A DNA stretch of 64,000 nucleotides from DASTFY01 sp963813375 (lineage in GTDB: Bacteria > Actinomycetota > Acidimicrobiia > Acidimicrobiales > Ilumatobacteraceae), in assembly GCA_963813375.1 (NCBI GenBank), contig CAWEYT010000008.1:1-64000 (forward strand), given 5' to 3'. The notes under the pieces were generated by a model. That model worked only from the letters and a program-made list of their open reading frames with translations. It ran no database searches and was not told where the DNA came from. Within the stretch, counting starts at the first letter, position 1; each line of letters opens with the position of its first letter. A program made the position numbers and the translations under genes. Below, piece by piece: positions 1 through 9,000 of this stretch.

Positions 1-34
1 GAAACCGATGCTCTATCCCCTGAGCTACGGGGGC
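1..34 (-). tRNA. tRNA-Arg, 5' half only (cut by window edge)
   Basis: Read on the minus strand from 34 down to 1, the sequence gives acceptor strand GCCCCCG, TA, a D arm with GCTC and GAGC paired, A26, anticodon stem TCGGT, U32, U33 and then C34. The gene continues outside the window, so only the first anticodon base (C) is visible. The 5' half resembles actinobacterial tRNA-Arg(CCU), which is my assignment from memory of the family. The 3' half is missing. Confidence 0.8.
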
Positions 35-47
35 GGGCCGCGAGAGG

Positions 48-1299
48 CTAGCGGCCTGTCCCGCCTGGCAGCCGCGCCGCCAGGGCCGCGCCGGCCATGC
101 CTGCCAGGCGGAGCAGCGCCTCCATGCGGGCCTCGCGGGAGCACCCTGCGCCAGATCGTTGCCAGGACGATGAACGCCCCGAAGAACAAGAAGCAGGCGA
201 CGAGCTGACCCGTGTACGAGTAGCGCTTCGACCACTCCTCCGTGTACCACCAGCGCAGGCCCAGGGCCTGGAGCACGTAGAACGTGAGGGCCAGCTGGCC
301 GGCGCACGCGACTGGGTGCAGCAGCCGCGGCCATCGGGCGTACGCCAGGAGACCCAGCCCGAGGACGGCCAGCGACCACCCCGTCGCCCCGATGACCCAG
401 GCCGGCATCTTGCCGTGACCGACAGGATCGGCCAGCCGCGCCAGCGGCGCCGTGCCGTCGGCCTGTTCCCGTTCGCGGACGACGACCCGCACCGCGTCGC
501 GGCGGGACTCGCCACGGCGCTCGACGCGGTCGTCGATCCGGTCCGCCGCCACGCCGTCATCGAGCGCGATCGCCTCGGTGAGCACCTGACGGTCCGTCGT
601 GGCGCGGGTCACGATCTCCCCACCGACGAACCCGACCAGCGCCAGCGCCAGCCCGGCACTGACGAGGAGCACCTGCACCCTCCGGTGACCGAGCGCCTGC
701 CGTCCGACCCACATCCCGACCAGGAAGAAGGCGAACGTGGGCAGCGCCGGATAGCTGCCCGAGACCAGGAGATCGATGAGCAGCGGGCGAGGGTCGGAAA
801 CGGTCTCCCAGCCCTGCCACCCGCCGTAGCGGACACGGTCCGGCGCGAGGTGGAGCCAGGACCACCCTCCGACGAGCGTCGTCACGGCGGCGAGGACGAG
901 GAGCCACAACCCCGGCAGCCGCCGGACGAGCAGACCGAGCGCGAAGAACAGCCCGTAGAACTGCAGGATCACCGCGATCAGCGGCGCGTGTTCGACCAGC
1001 AGCAGCCCGATCACGACGAGCACCGTGCCTCGCGCCAGCGCCTGACCAACCGGGTGAGCGGCCCGGCACGTCAGCATCGTGAAGCCGAGGCCGCCGAGGA
1101 ACACGAACAGCGGCATGGCCTTGCCGCTGAAGAAGCGCGTCACCCCGCGCAGGTCGCCGCCGCTGCCGTCGAAGTACGTGTAGTGGGTGATGAGCATCCC
1201 GAGCTGCGCCACCGCCCGGGCGACGTCGATGCCGAGCAGACGTTCCTGCACCGGCGTCGCTCGGACCGGGCCGGGCGCCTCCTGCACCTCGGCCGTCAT
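48..1299 (-). CDS. Multi-pass membrane protein, DUF418/DUF1624 acyltransferase-like (frameshifted near 150)
   Basis: About 416 residues after correcting one base. It has roughly eight to ten hydrophobic segments and begins with a cytosolic tail followed by an R-L-x-G-I-D-x-A-R-A motif, typical of DUF418/YeiB and heparan-alpha-glucosaminide acetyltransferase-like proteins. Family members are thought to move acyl groups across the membrane, but the substrate here is unknown. Start ATG 1299 is chosen because the upstream extension is a duplicated scrap of the subtilase end. As sequenced, the frame runs on to 25 and into the tRNA; removing one C near 150 (run CTCCCGCGAG) gives a natural end at 48, clear of the tRNA. 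Confidence 0.7.
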
Positions 1300-1339
1300 C
1301 ACCTCATGGTGCCAGCCCGTCAGCGAGCGTTGACCGCGG
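1287..1339. repeat. 53-bp direct repeat, copy A
   Basis: Identical to 3160-3212 in 52 of 53 positions (mismatch at 1312/3185) and in the same orientation. On the minus strand it holds the last five codons and stop of a subtilase-like reading frame (A-V-N-A-R-stop), a 20-base spacer and the first codons of the acyltransferase gene. The pair brackets the tetR/oxidoreductase genes. Confidence 0.9.
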
Positions 1340-1372
1340 TCGCTGCCGTTGTTCGAGCCGACGGCGAGCACC

Positions 1373-2051
1373 TCAGCGAGTGGCGTCCAGACGGACGAGA
1401 CCATCGAGGATCAGGTCGAGCACCAGCTCGAAGCTGCTCGCGGTCTGCCCAGCGAGGTGCTGGCGGACGTGGGCGACCATGTACGGATACGTCGTGGCGG
1501 AGATCCCGGCGAGGTACTCCTCGGCCGCGGCCTCGGGGTTGTCGCGACCCGCGGCCATGCCGGCCTCCTGCAGCGTGTAGCCCACGACGTGGTTGGTGAC
1601 GGCATGGAAGCCGTGATGGGCGAGCGGCGCGGAGAGCCTGCTCTGGCCGAGGAGCCGCAAGAGATCGTCCATGAGCCGCGTGCGTCCGGGTCCGGGGAGG
1701 TATCGCAGCCAGAGCTCGGCCGCCCACGGGTGGCGCCCGAGCGCGCCGCGCATGCGCGACAGCCATCGCTCGAACAGCTTCCAGAGGTGTGCTGCCAGGG
1801 TCCACGGGGTCGACCTCGCCCACGACCGCGTCGACCATCGACGACAGCAGCTCGTCCTTGCTCCTGATGTGGTTGTACAGCGACATCACCTCGTAGCCCA
1901 GGCTGCGGGCCAGGCGGCGCATGCTCAGCGCGCCGACACCCTCCGAGTCGGCTACGGCGATCGCCGCCGCCACGATGGCCGCCCGGCCGAGCGGCTCCCG
2001 TGGGCCCGCAGCGCCGGGAGTCGTGATCGGCGTCGGGAGCCGCTTGTCCAC
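1373..2051 (-). CDS. TetR-family repressor with TetR_C-type ligand domain (frameshifted near 1785)
   Basis: About 225 residues after removing one C near 1785 (GACCCCGTGG). The N-terminus carries a TetR helix-turn-helix (A-L-S-M-R-R-L-A-R-S-L-G then M-S-L-Y-N-H-I). The C-terminal half, in the next frame, contains R-H-P-W-A-A-E-L, a hallmark of the tetracycline-repressor C-terminal family. GTG 2051 is preferred as start: a TACGTT element lies seven bases upstream, giving a leaderless message, and a TTG at 2060 is the only alternative. It is divergent from the oxidoreductase, with two palindromic operators between them, so it very likely represses both itself and that gene. The ligand is unknown. 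Confidence 0.8.
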
Positions 2052-2058
2052 CCTTGAC

Positions 2059-2064
2059 AACGTA
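2059..2064 (-). promoter_or_regulatory. -10 element of leaderless tetR
   Basis: TACGTT on the minus strand, seven bases before GTG 2051. It overlaps the first operator palindrome, which fits autorepression. Confidence 0.4.
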
Positions 2065-2074
2065 CAGTGTATGT
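2060..2074. promoter_or_regulatory. TetR operator 1
   Basis: Fifteen-base palindrome ACGTACA-G-TGTATGT (one mismatch between arms). Its centre is 21 bases, two helical turns, from operator 2, so two repressor dimers could sit on the same face. Confidence 0.75.
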
Positions 2075-2080
2075 CGTAGG

Positions 2081-2095
2081 ACGTACACTGTACGT
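2081..2095. promoter_or_regulatory. TetR operator 2
   Basis: Perfect fifteen-base palindrome ACGTACA-C-TGTACGT, the same sequence as operator 1 apart from the centre base and one arm base. It lies between the -10 element and the start of the oxidoreductase gene. Confidence 0.8.
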
Positions 2096-2118
2096 CACCC
2101 CGGTGAGGAGACCGTCAC

Positions 2119-3135
2119 ATGACGACCGATGGCACCACTGCGAGCGCCACGCCCACGACGATGGCCGCCGTCGTCGGCCGCCGATACGGCCCACCTGATG
2201 TCGTGTCGGTGGAACACATCCCGACCCCGACGCCGAAGGACGGCGAGGTGCTCGTGCAGGTCGCGGCGGCGTCGCTCAACGCGCTCGACTGGCACTACCT
2301 CACCGGAACGCCCTACTTCCTCCGCTTGGCCGCCGGAGTCCGTCGCCCGAAGCGGACCATCCCCGGTGCTGACGTTGCCGGCACCGTCGTGGCGACCGGT
2401 CCGGGCGTGACCGAGCTGAAGATCGGCGATGACGTCTTCGGCGAGAGCTCCGGAGGCGCCTGTGCCGATTACGTGACCGTCCCGGCCGATCATCTCGCGC
2501 GCAAGCCACCTGAGGTGTCGTTCGAGGCGGCAGCTGCGACACCCGTCGCCGGTCTCACGGCGCTCCAGGGCCTCCGCACCCGTGCCGCCCTCCATCCCGG
2601 CGAGCGGACCCTCATCAACGGCGCCGCCGGCGGCGTCGGCACGTTCGCCGTGCAACTCGCCAAGGTGCTCGGGGCCGACGTCACGGCCGTGTGCAGCACC
2701 CGCAACATCGACATGGTCCGAGCCCTCGGAGCCGACGAGGTCATCGACTACACCCGCGACGACGTCGTGCGCGGCGGAGCCCGCTTCGACGTCATGTTCG
2801 ACAATGTCGGTGACCGCGCTCCGACCGAGTTGATGAGTCTCTTGCGGCCGGGTGCGCGCTACGTGGTGATCACCGGACCGAAGACGAACCGGTGGCTGGG
2901 CCCCGTCCCCCACCTCGTCAGGGCCCGATGGGCCTTCCGCCGCGCCGACGCCTCGTTCCACCAGTTCACGGAGTCGATGGACCGCGATGACCTCACGTTC
3001 CTCGGCCAGCTCCTGGCGACGGGACGGATCACGCCAGCCGTCGACCGGGTGATCGGACTCGACGGCGTCGCAGAAGGCCTCGCCGAGCTCGGCACCGGCC
3101 ACACCCGCGCCAAGATCGTCGTCGTCCCTACCTGA
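2119..3135 (+). CDS. NAD(P)-dependent medium-chain oxidoreductase, quinone-oxidoreductase type
   Basis: 338 residues, full length for the zinc-independent medium-chain dehydrogenase/reductase family. It has an N-terminal GroES-like fold (G-A-D-V-A-G-T-V near residue 75, then G-D-D-V-F-G) and a Rossmann domain with the nucleotide-binding motif N-G-A-A-G-G-V-G-T-F-A-V-Q-L-A near residues 168-182. The structural zinc cysteines of alcohol dehydrogenases are absent, which favours an NADPH:quinone or enone reductase. GAGGAG lies about eight bases before the ATG. Control by the divergent TetR repressor suggests an inducible detoxification role. The substrate cannot be read from sequence. Confidence 0.85.
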   Translation: MTTDGTTASATPTTMAAVVGRRYGPPDVVSVEHIPTPTPKDGEVLVQVAAASLNALDWHYLTGTPYFLRLAAGVRRPKRTIPGADVAGTVVATGPGVTELKIGDDVFGESSGGACADYVTVPADHLARKPPEVSFEAAAATPVAGLTALQGLRTRAALHPGERTLINGAAGGVGTFAVQLAKVLGADVTAVCSTRNIDMVRALGADEVIDYTRDDVVRGGARFDVMFDNVGDRAPTELMSLLRPGARYVVITGPKTNRWLGPVPHLVRARWAFRRADASFHQFTESMDRDDLTFLGQLLATGRITPAVDRVIGLDGVAEGLAELGTGHTRAKIVVVPT

Positions 3136-3159
3136 CCGTGGCGGCCCCTGCGGTGCGCC

Positions 3160-3212
3160 CCTCGGCCGTCATCACCTCATGGTGGCAGCCCGTCAGCGAG
3201 CGTTGACCGCGG
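3160..3212. repeat. 53-bp direct repeat, copy B
   Basis: Partner of 1287-1339 (52/53 identical). Here it contains the true end of the subtilase gene, followed by an orphan copy of the acyltransferase start (M-T-A-E then divergent codons). Confidence 0.9.
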
Positions 3213-4507
3213 CGATCGGATTGATGCAACCCCACCCGTAGGCGGGGTCGAACCCTGCCGGCCCGGCGTCGGTTGCGGTCGACGTCAGCCGGCGCTGCAT
3301 GTTCCCGGGCGAGATGGCGCCGCGGGCGTCGATGATCAGCGCCACGAGCGCGGCGACATGCGGCGACGCCATCGACGTCCCTGTGCTCATGCCCCACGTC
3401 GACGGGATCTTGGTCGAGTAGATGTTCGAGCCGGGCGCCGTCAGATCGACGTACGACCCGTTGGTCGAGTACGAGGCCACGTCACCGTTCTGGCCGAGCG
3501 CCCCGACGGCGATGGTCTCCGGGCAGCGCCGCCGGGTAGCGGGGGTTACCCGACGGGCCACCGTTGCCGGCCGCAGCCACGACCACCACGCCATGGGCGA
3601 CCGCGTAGCTGACGGCGGTCGTCACCGATGCGGCCTTGGTGTCCGAACCGATCGACACGTTGATGACCTGCGCACCGTGGTCCACCGCCCACGTGATGCC
3701 CTTGCCGATGTCCGAGTTGGGACCGACACCTTGCTCATCGAGCACGCGGACCGGAAGGATCGTCGCCCGAGGTGCGATCCCGACGATCCCCACGCCGTTC
3801 TCCCCGGCACCGACGATGCCGGCGACGTGGGTCCCGTGGCCGTTGACGTCGGTGCCGCCACTGCCGGTCTGCACCACGCCGTTCACGATCGCCGCGCCGG
3901 GACGGACCCGTCCGCTCAGGTCGGGGTGGTTGGCCTGCACGCCGGAGTCGACCACCGCCACCGTGATGCCTGCGCCCTTCCCACACGACCACAGCGCACT
4001 GAACGGGAAGGCGAACATCGCCCACTGCTGGTCGACGTCGGGGTCGGAAGGCTCGGCGGGAGGTGGCGTCTCGAGCGCCTGCGCGAACGACGGCGCCTCG
4101 ACGGCCACCACGTCCAACGACTCGGCGGTGGCCAGCGCCACGTCGACGGCATCAGCCAGCGGGACGGGCTCGATCGACGGACGCCCGGTGTCGTCGACCG
4201 CCACCACCGTGACCTCGTCGGCCCCGGCCCGCGTCGCCGCCGCGACCGCCTGCGTGGCTGCTGTGGTGATCTCTTCACTGCCTGTGAGCACCGGCGGGTC
4301 CTCAGCGGCCGCCGCGGCTCCCCCGGAGCCGCCCATCGACGAGCTCCCGGCCGTCTCATCGACCGTGCACGGCGGCTTGGCCGGCGCCGTGGTCGTCGGG
4401 ACCGGAGGAGGAGGAGCCTTGGGCGGCCCGCACGCCGAGACGACGAGCAGCAGGGCCGCACCGACCGCCGCGAGCGTCGCCCGCCGACCGTTGTCCCTGC
4501 TCAGCAC
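3193..4507 (-). CDS. Secreted subtilisin-like serine protease, lipoprotein (frameshifted near 3530)
   Basis: About 437 residues after removing one G near 3530. GTG 4507 opens a short signal peptide ending in a lipobox L-L-L-V-V-S-A-C, then a proline/threonine-rich linker, so the enzyme is probably anchored to the outer face of the membrane. The S8 catalytic triad is intact: Asp in V-A-V-V-D-S-G-V, His in N-G-H-G-T-H-V-A-G, and Ser in G-T-S-M-A-S-P-H-V, the last in the shifted frame. An inhibitor-like propeptide may precede the catalytic domain. An ATG at 4696 would add about 60 low-complexity residues before the signal peptide and is less likely. The gene ends inside repeat copy B. Confidence 0.85.
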
Positions 4508-4763
4508 CGTTGCGCGGGACCGCCGTGGGTGCGGGTCCGGCCCCGGCGGCGAGCCGGCGGCCGAACGGCTCACGTCGCCGGACGAGCGGAACGGGGCCGC
4601 GCTCGGCGAGGACATCCACCGGCGCCCGGCCGTGGCGATCGACCGCGGGTTCCTCACCTCCAACGAGGCTACGAGCCGATCGCCGGAGGGCGACATCGCC
4701 CCGAGGATCGGACACGGACGGTGAGCTCGGGCGAGGGCGGCGAGCGAGCCGCGTTCGAGCCGT

Positions 4764-5708
4764 CTACGGCGTCGTAACGGTCGGGAGCTCGACGCCGAAC
4801 CAGGGCTCGGCAACCAGATCGCCGAGGAAGATCGCGCGGTCTTCGTCATCGGCGATGGGGACGGCCGCGGCCAGGTTCCACTCGCGCTGCGCATCGTCGG
4901 CCCGACCGTCCGCCGCCGCGGCACGGGCCAGGGCCTCGTGGGCATACGCGCGGTCGAAGTCGTCCAGGCCCGCGGCGTCGACGACGGTGAGGCAACGACG
5001 GGCGTGATGCTCGGCCATGCCGGCCCGGCCCAACACGGCGTGGACGTGGCTCACCATCCACTCGCCGCGCGCTTCGTTGGCCTCGGTGCGTCGTGCCGCC
5101 CTCGCCCAGTGGTACGCCGAGGCGTAGGCGGCCCGGACCATCGCCTCGTCGTCCTCGGGGCTGCGGTCCTCCCGCCCGAGGAGATCCCAGACCTCGAGGT
5201 TGGTCCCGACGCCCAGCTCGCGGTGCAGCTCTGCATCGAGGTCGGCCGCCACGACCTCCGTCTCGACGTCGGGCACGGGACCGAGTCCGGAACCGGTCTC
5301 CAGCAGGGTCTTGAGGCCGGACAGGATCGGTGTCCACGTCGTGCGGGTGAGGGCCCACGTCTTCGACAGGCCGCCGAAGTCCGAGTGCACCAGCGTGAGT
5401 CGGCACACGTCGCCGACCGGCGTGATCTCCCACGTCACTCTGCTCGGCGCCTCGGCGGCCGCCTCGTCGTCGCGGGCGAGGGTGAAGGTCGTCACCAACC
5501 GGCGCGGCGGATCCGCCTCGAGGATCTCGCCGGCCACGGCGGGCTCGGCCCCGTCGAGGTACTCGTACGGAGCGCCCGTCTCCCACGTCGACCGGACGGC
5601 CCAGCCCCGGTAGTAGCCCTGCGTCATCTCGGGGTCGGTCAGCGCCTGCCAGAGGCGTTCGGGGGTGGTGCGGATGTAGATCTCGTGGATGTGCTGCGGC
5701 TTGGGCAT
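4764..5708 (-). CDS. SRPBCC (AHSA1-type) protein with a helical C-terminal extension
   Basis: 314 residues. The first 150 match the SRPBCC/AHSA1 fold (I-Y-I-R-T-T-P-E-R-L-W-Q-A-L-T-D-P start, later V-T-W-E-I-T-P), a hydrophobic-pocket fold often encoded beside ArsR regulators. The remaining half is an alanine-rich helical region with TPR-like character that I cannot name. Start ATG 5708 shares its A with the stop of the upstream ArsR gene (TGATG), so the two are translationally coupled. The biological substrate is unknown. Confidence 0.8.
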   Translation of the reverse strand: MPKPQHIHEIYIRTTPERLWQALTDPEMTQGYYRGWAVRSTWETGAPYEYLDGAEPAVAGEILEADPPRRLVTTFTLARDDEAAAEAPSRVTWEITPVGDVCRLTLVHSDFGGLSKTWALTRTTWTPILSGLKTLLETGSGLGPVPDVETEVVAADLDAELHRELGVGTNLEVWDLLGREDRSPEDDEAMVRAAYASAYHWARAARRTEANEARGEWMVSHVHAVLGRAGMAEHHARRCLTVVDAAGLDDFDRAYAHEALARAAAADGRADDAQREWNLAAAVPIADDEDRAIFLGDLVAEPWFGVELPTVTTP

Positions 5709-6037
5709 CAGTGCTCCAGTCGGTGCTTCAGGTCCGTGAGGGCGCTCACCCAGGGACCGGCGTACTTGGAGATCCAGCGGTCGTGGATCACACGGATGGG
5801 GACGGGGTTGAGGTAGTGCAACTTCGACCGACCCACCCGGCGGGTGACGACGAGACCGCCCGCCTCCAGCACGGCCAGGTGCTTGGCGACGCCGAAGCGG
5901 GTCATCTCCGGAAGGGTGGCGGCCAGCGCGCCGAGCGACTGCCCGTCCCGCTCGTAGAGCGCGTCGAGCAGCGCCCTGCGGTGATGGTCGGCCAACGCCC
6001 GGAAGACGGGCTCGTCGTCGACAGGACCATCCACCAC
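5708..6037 (-). CDS. ArsR-family winged-helix regulator
   Basis: About 109 residues. Motif D-E-P-V-F-R-A-L-A-D-H-H-R-R-A-L-L-D-A-L opens a typical ArsR winged helix. The recognition helix follows (T-R-F-G-V-A-K-H-L-A-V-L-E), then the wing (G-L-V-V-T-R-R-V-G-R-S-K-L-H-Y). No metal-binding cysteine motif is present, as expected for the SRPBCC-linked subgroup. GTG 6037 (or 6034) is preferred, since a GTG at 6061 would place a perfect palindrome inside the coding region. It is the first gene of a two-gene operon with the SRPBCC protein. Confidence 0.8.
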   Translation of the reverse strand: MVDGPVDDEPVFRALADHHRRALLDALYERDGQSLGALAATLPEMTRFGVAKHLAVLEAGGLVVTRRVGRSKLHYLNPVPIRVIHDRWISKYAGPWVSALTDLKHRLEH

Positions 6038-6045
6038 CCAATCAT

Positions 6046-6061
6046 GTGACCAAATGGTCAC
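6046..6061. promoter_or_regulatory. Candidate ArsR operator
   Basis: Perfect inverted repeat GTGACCA-AA-TGGTCAC directly upstream of the arsR start. Its position suggests autoregulation. Binding by this ArsR protein is inference. Confidence 0.6.
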
Positions 6062-6086
6062 CTAATGCAAGGACGGCGTCAAGGGG

Positions 6087-9000
6087 TCAGAGCCAGGCGG
6101 ACTCGACCCAGGCCCGGACCGGCGGAGCCAGGTAGTCGAGGTGCTCACCCGGTCGCTCGCGGATGCGGGTGGCCGAGATGGGCACGGCCACGCGGTCGGC
6201 ATCGACGACCACGCACGCCGCGCCGAGCCGCCGCGCCAACTCATCGGCGTAGGGGTCGGACGAGAACACGACGGCGGGTCCCTCGGTGTCCAGCTCCGAC
6301 GGCCAGCGCTCACGGAACAGCGCGATCCAGCGTGCCCACAGCTCCTCATCACCGAAGTCGGTGTCCAGGTCGTGGCGCACCTCGACCACGCTCACCTCCG
6401 GATGGAGATCGGCGAGCCACTGCGCCCGCAACTCCCCCGGCACCACCTCACCGTCGCGCGTGTTCACGAACACCACGAGCTGGTCGACCCGCGCCGCGGC
6501 GCTGGCGATCAGGTGGCTGTGGCCGAGGTGCGGCGGGCAGAAGCGCCCGACGATCAAGCCACTGGCGGGCCGGGCGCCGGACCGATCCGCGAGCTGACCG
6601 GCCTCGATCAGGACGGCCCGTCGGCCGCCGGTAGCCTCGACGTCACCTCCCGCCGCCAGGCGGAACGCCAGCTGCCAGGGACCGGGGTCGAGGTCGAGCA
6701 CCTCGGCCCGGCGGGAGGCCTCCTCCTGGGCGAGCGCGACTCCGCCGGAGTCGCCAAGGGCGCGCATCGCCTCGGCGCGGGCGAGTTGGACGAGCACCGG
6801 CGCGGCAGCATCGTCCGTGGCCTCGATGGCCGTCTCCACCGCCTCCAACGCCTCCAACGTGTCCTGCCGCTTGCCGAGCTGTGCCTGCCCGAGGGCCAGC
6901 GCCACGCCGGCCAGGAAGCGGTCCATGTACGTGGCCGACCGCATCTCGGCCACCGACCCGGCGAGCGCGACGGCCTCCGCCGGCCGCCCTACCGCGGCCG
7001 TCGCCAACGCCAGCGCCTGGGTGCCGTTCGGATGATCTGGTCGGGTCGCCACCGCCTTCTCGGCGTACATCATGGCGGTGTCGATCTCACCCTGCTGGAG
7101 GTGGGCGAGAGCGAGGGTGACCAAGGAGTCGTACCCGAACCCGGGTGGCACGTCCGGTGCGTCGAGGGCCAGGTGGGCATGCGCGATGGCCCTGCTCGAC
7201 TGCCCGGCGTACATCGCCACCGATGCGGTGACCGACTGCGCCAGCGTGCCCTGGCCGATGGGCGTCGCCAGCCCGACGGCCTCCTCGGCCGTCCGCAGCG
7301 CGTCCACGCTCAGGCCCTGCGCGGCGAGCGTCCGGGCGATGGTCGCCGCGGCCTGGATCTCGCCGTAGCGGTCACCGATGGTGCGGAAGATGTGCTGGGC
7401 CTCGCCGGCCCGGCGGGCCGCCTCGTCGATGCGGCCGCCCCACAGCGCCAGCAGTGCCTGGAGGGTGACGAGCATGGCCTCGGCCCACTGGTCGCCCCGC
7501 TCGGACGCCTCCTCCACGACGAGCCGGCCGAGCTCCTCGGCCTCGGCGAACCGGCCCTGGAAGAGGCGGACGTAGGCCAGCAGACCGAGCGCCCACGCCA
7601 CACCGCCGCGATCGCCGAGGTCCTTCAGGGCGGCCGCGGCGGCGCTGAGCCGGGCATCGGCCACGTCCACGTCGCCGCGCACGAACGAGACCCACGCCCG
7701 GTGCTGGTCCACCCAGGCCAGGCCCCGACGGTCTCCCTCGGCGTCGTACAGCGCCTCCGCGAGGTCGAGATGGGCCTCGGCGTCCTCGAACTGGCCGGCG
7801 AAGATCGAGTTCATGCCCCACGCCCGCTGCACCCCTGCCAGCTCGTGGCGATCGCCGAGCCGCTCGAGGATCTCGGCCGCCGCGCTCAGCTCGACCTGCG
7901 CGTCCTGGTAGCGGCCGGTGAGACGGGCGATCTCGGCCCGGACGGAGCGGGCCCGCGCCACGCAGGCCGAGTCGCCCTCTCCCTCGGACTCCGCCACCAC
8001 CGCGTGGAGGTCGGCCTCGGCCTCGGGGAACTGGCGCAGCTCGACCCAGGCTGCGGCCCGCGTCAGCACGAGGGACCGCCGGGTCGATCCGTCGAGATCG
8101 CAGTCACCGATCGACAGCGCCCGAGCCACCTGCCCGATGGCGGGGCGGGGATAGAGGCGGTCGACGTCGTTGGTGGCCGACGCCAGCAGCGCCCGCACCG
8201 CCTGCTGGACCACGTCGCGGGGCACGCCGGGCAGGCGCCCTCCGCCCAGCTCACCGGTGAGCTCGGCCGCCGTGGCCCAGTGGTGGGCGACGACGTCCGG
8301 TCGGGCGGCGTACTGCGCGTCCGCGGTCATGGCCTTGGCCACGCCGATGTGCCGGCGGGCCCGATCCGCCTTCGTGATCATGTGGTAGGCGACCTCGCGG
8401 ACGCTGGCCGAGCGGAACCGCCACCACCCGCCCTCGACCTCGAGCAGCCCGGCATCGGCGAGCGCGTCGAGCAGCGATCGGGCGGTGTTCTGGCCCAGCG
8501 CCTGGCCGAACTCCACCAACCCGCCGTACGAGCCGGACGAGCCGAGGACGGCGGCATTGTCGAGCATGGCCCGCTGGTCGGCCGGTAGCTCGTCGAGCCG
8601 GGCGGCCACGAGGGCCCGGAGCGAATCGGGCAGCTGGTCCGTCTCGCCCCCGCAGGCCACGAGCTCGGCCAGCTCCTCCAGGAAGAGCGGGTTGCCGCCG
8701 CTGCGGTCGTACAGCTCGTGCGCCAGGCCACTCGTCGCCCGCTCGCCCAGCATGGCGGCGAGCAACTCGGTGGCGCTCCCGGGATCCAGCGGCTCGAGCC
8801 GTAGCGCCAGTGTGGTCAGGCGGGCCGAGCGGGGCGGGGCGGGGAGCTCGCCGCCCGGCCGGGTCGTGGCGATCAGCGCGAACGGCGTGGAGGCCAGGCG
8901 GGCCAGCGCCGCCTCCAGGAGCTCCAGGACCCGCAGGCTGGCCCAGTGCAGGTCAGCGACCACCATGGTCAGCGGGCCCCGCGTGGCCAGCGCGGCCAGC

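Larger units (their letters stand above)
2054..2082 (+). promoter_or_regulatory. Promoter for the oxidoreductase gene
   Basis: TTGACA at 2054-2059, a 17-base spacer and TAGGAC at 2077-2082. The first TetR operator fills most of the spacer and the second begins inside the -10 element, so bound repressor would block polymerase. Confidence 0.5.

Noticed and set aside
97..1599. Long plus-strand reading frames opposite real genes here and throughout the window (for example 58836-62255, 6141-8588)
   Set aside because: They are antisense shadows typical of very GC-rich DNA, composed of Arg/Gly/His-rich low-complexity sequence with no known motif.
3128..3397. Small minus-strand reading frame downstream of the oxidoreductase
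   Set aside because: It is the subtilase end read out of frame plus the duplicated acyltransferase start in repeat copy B.
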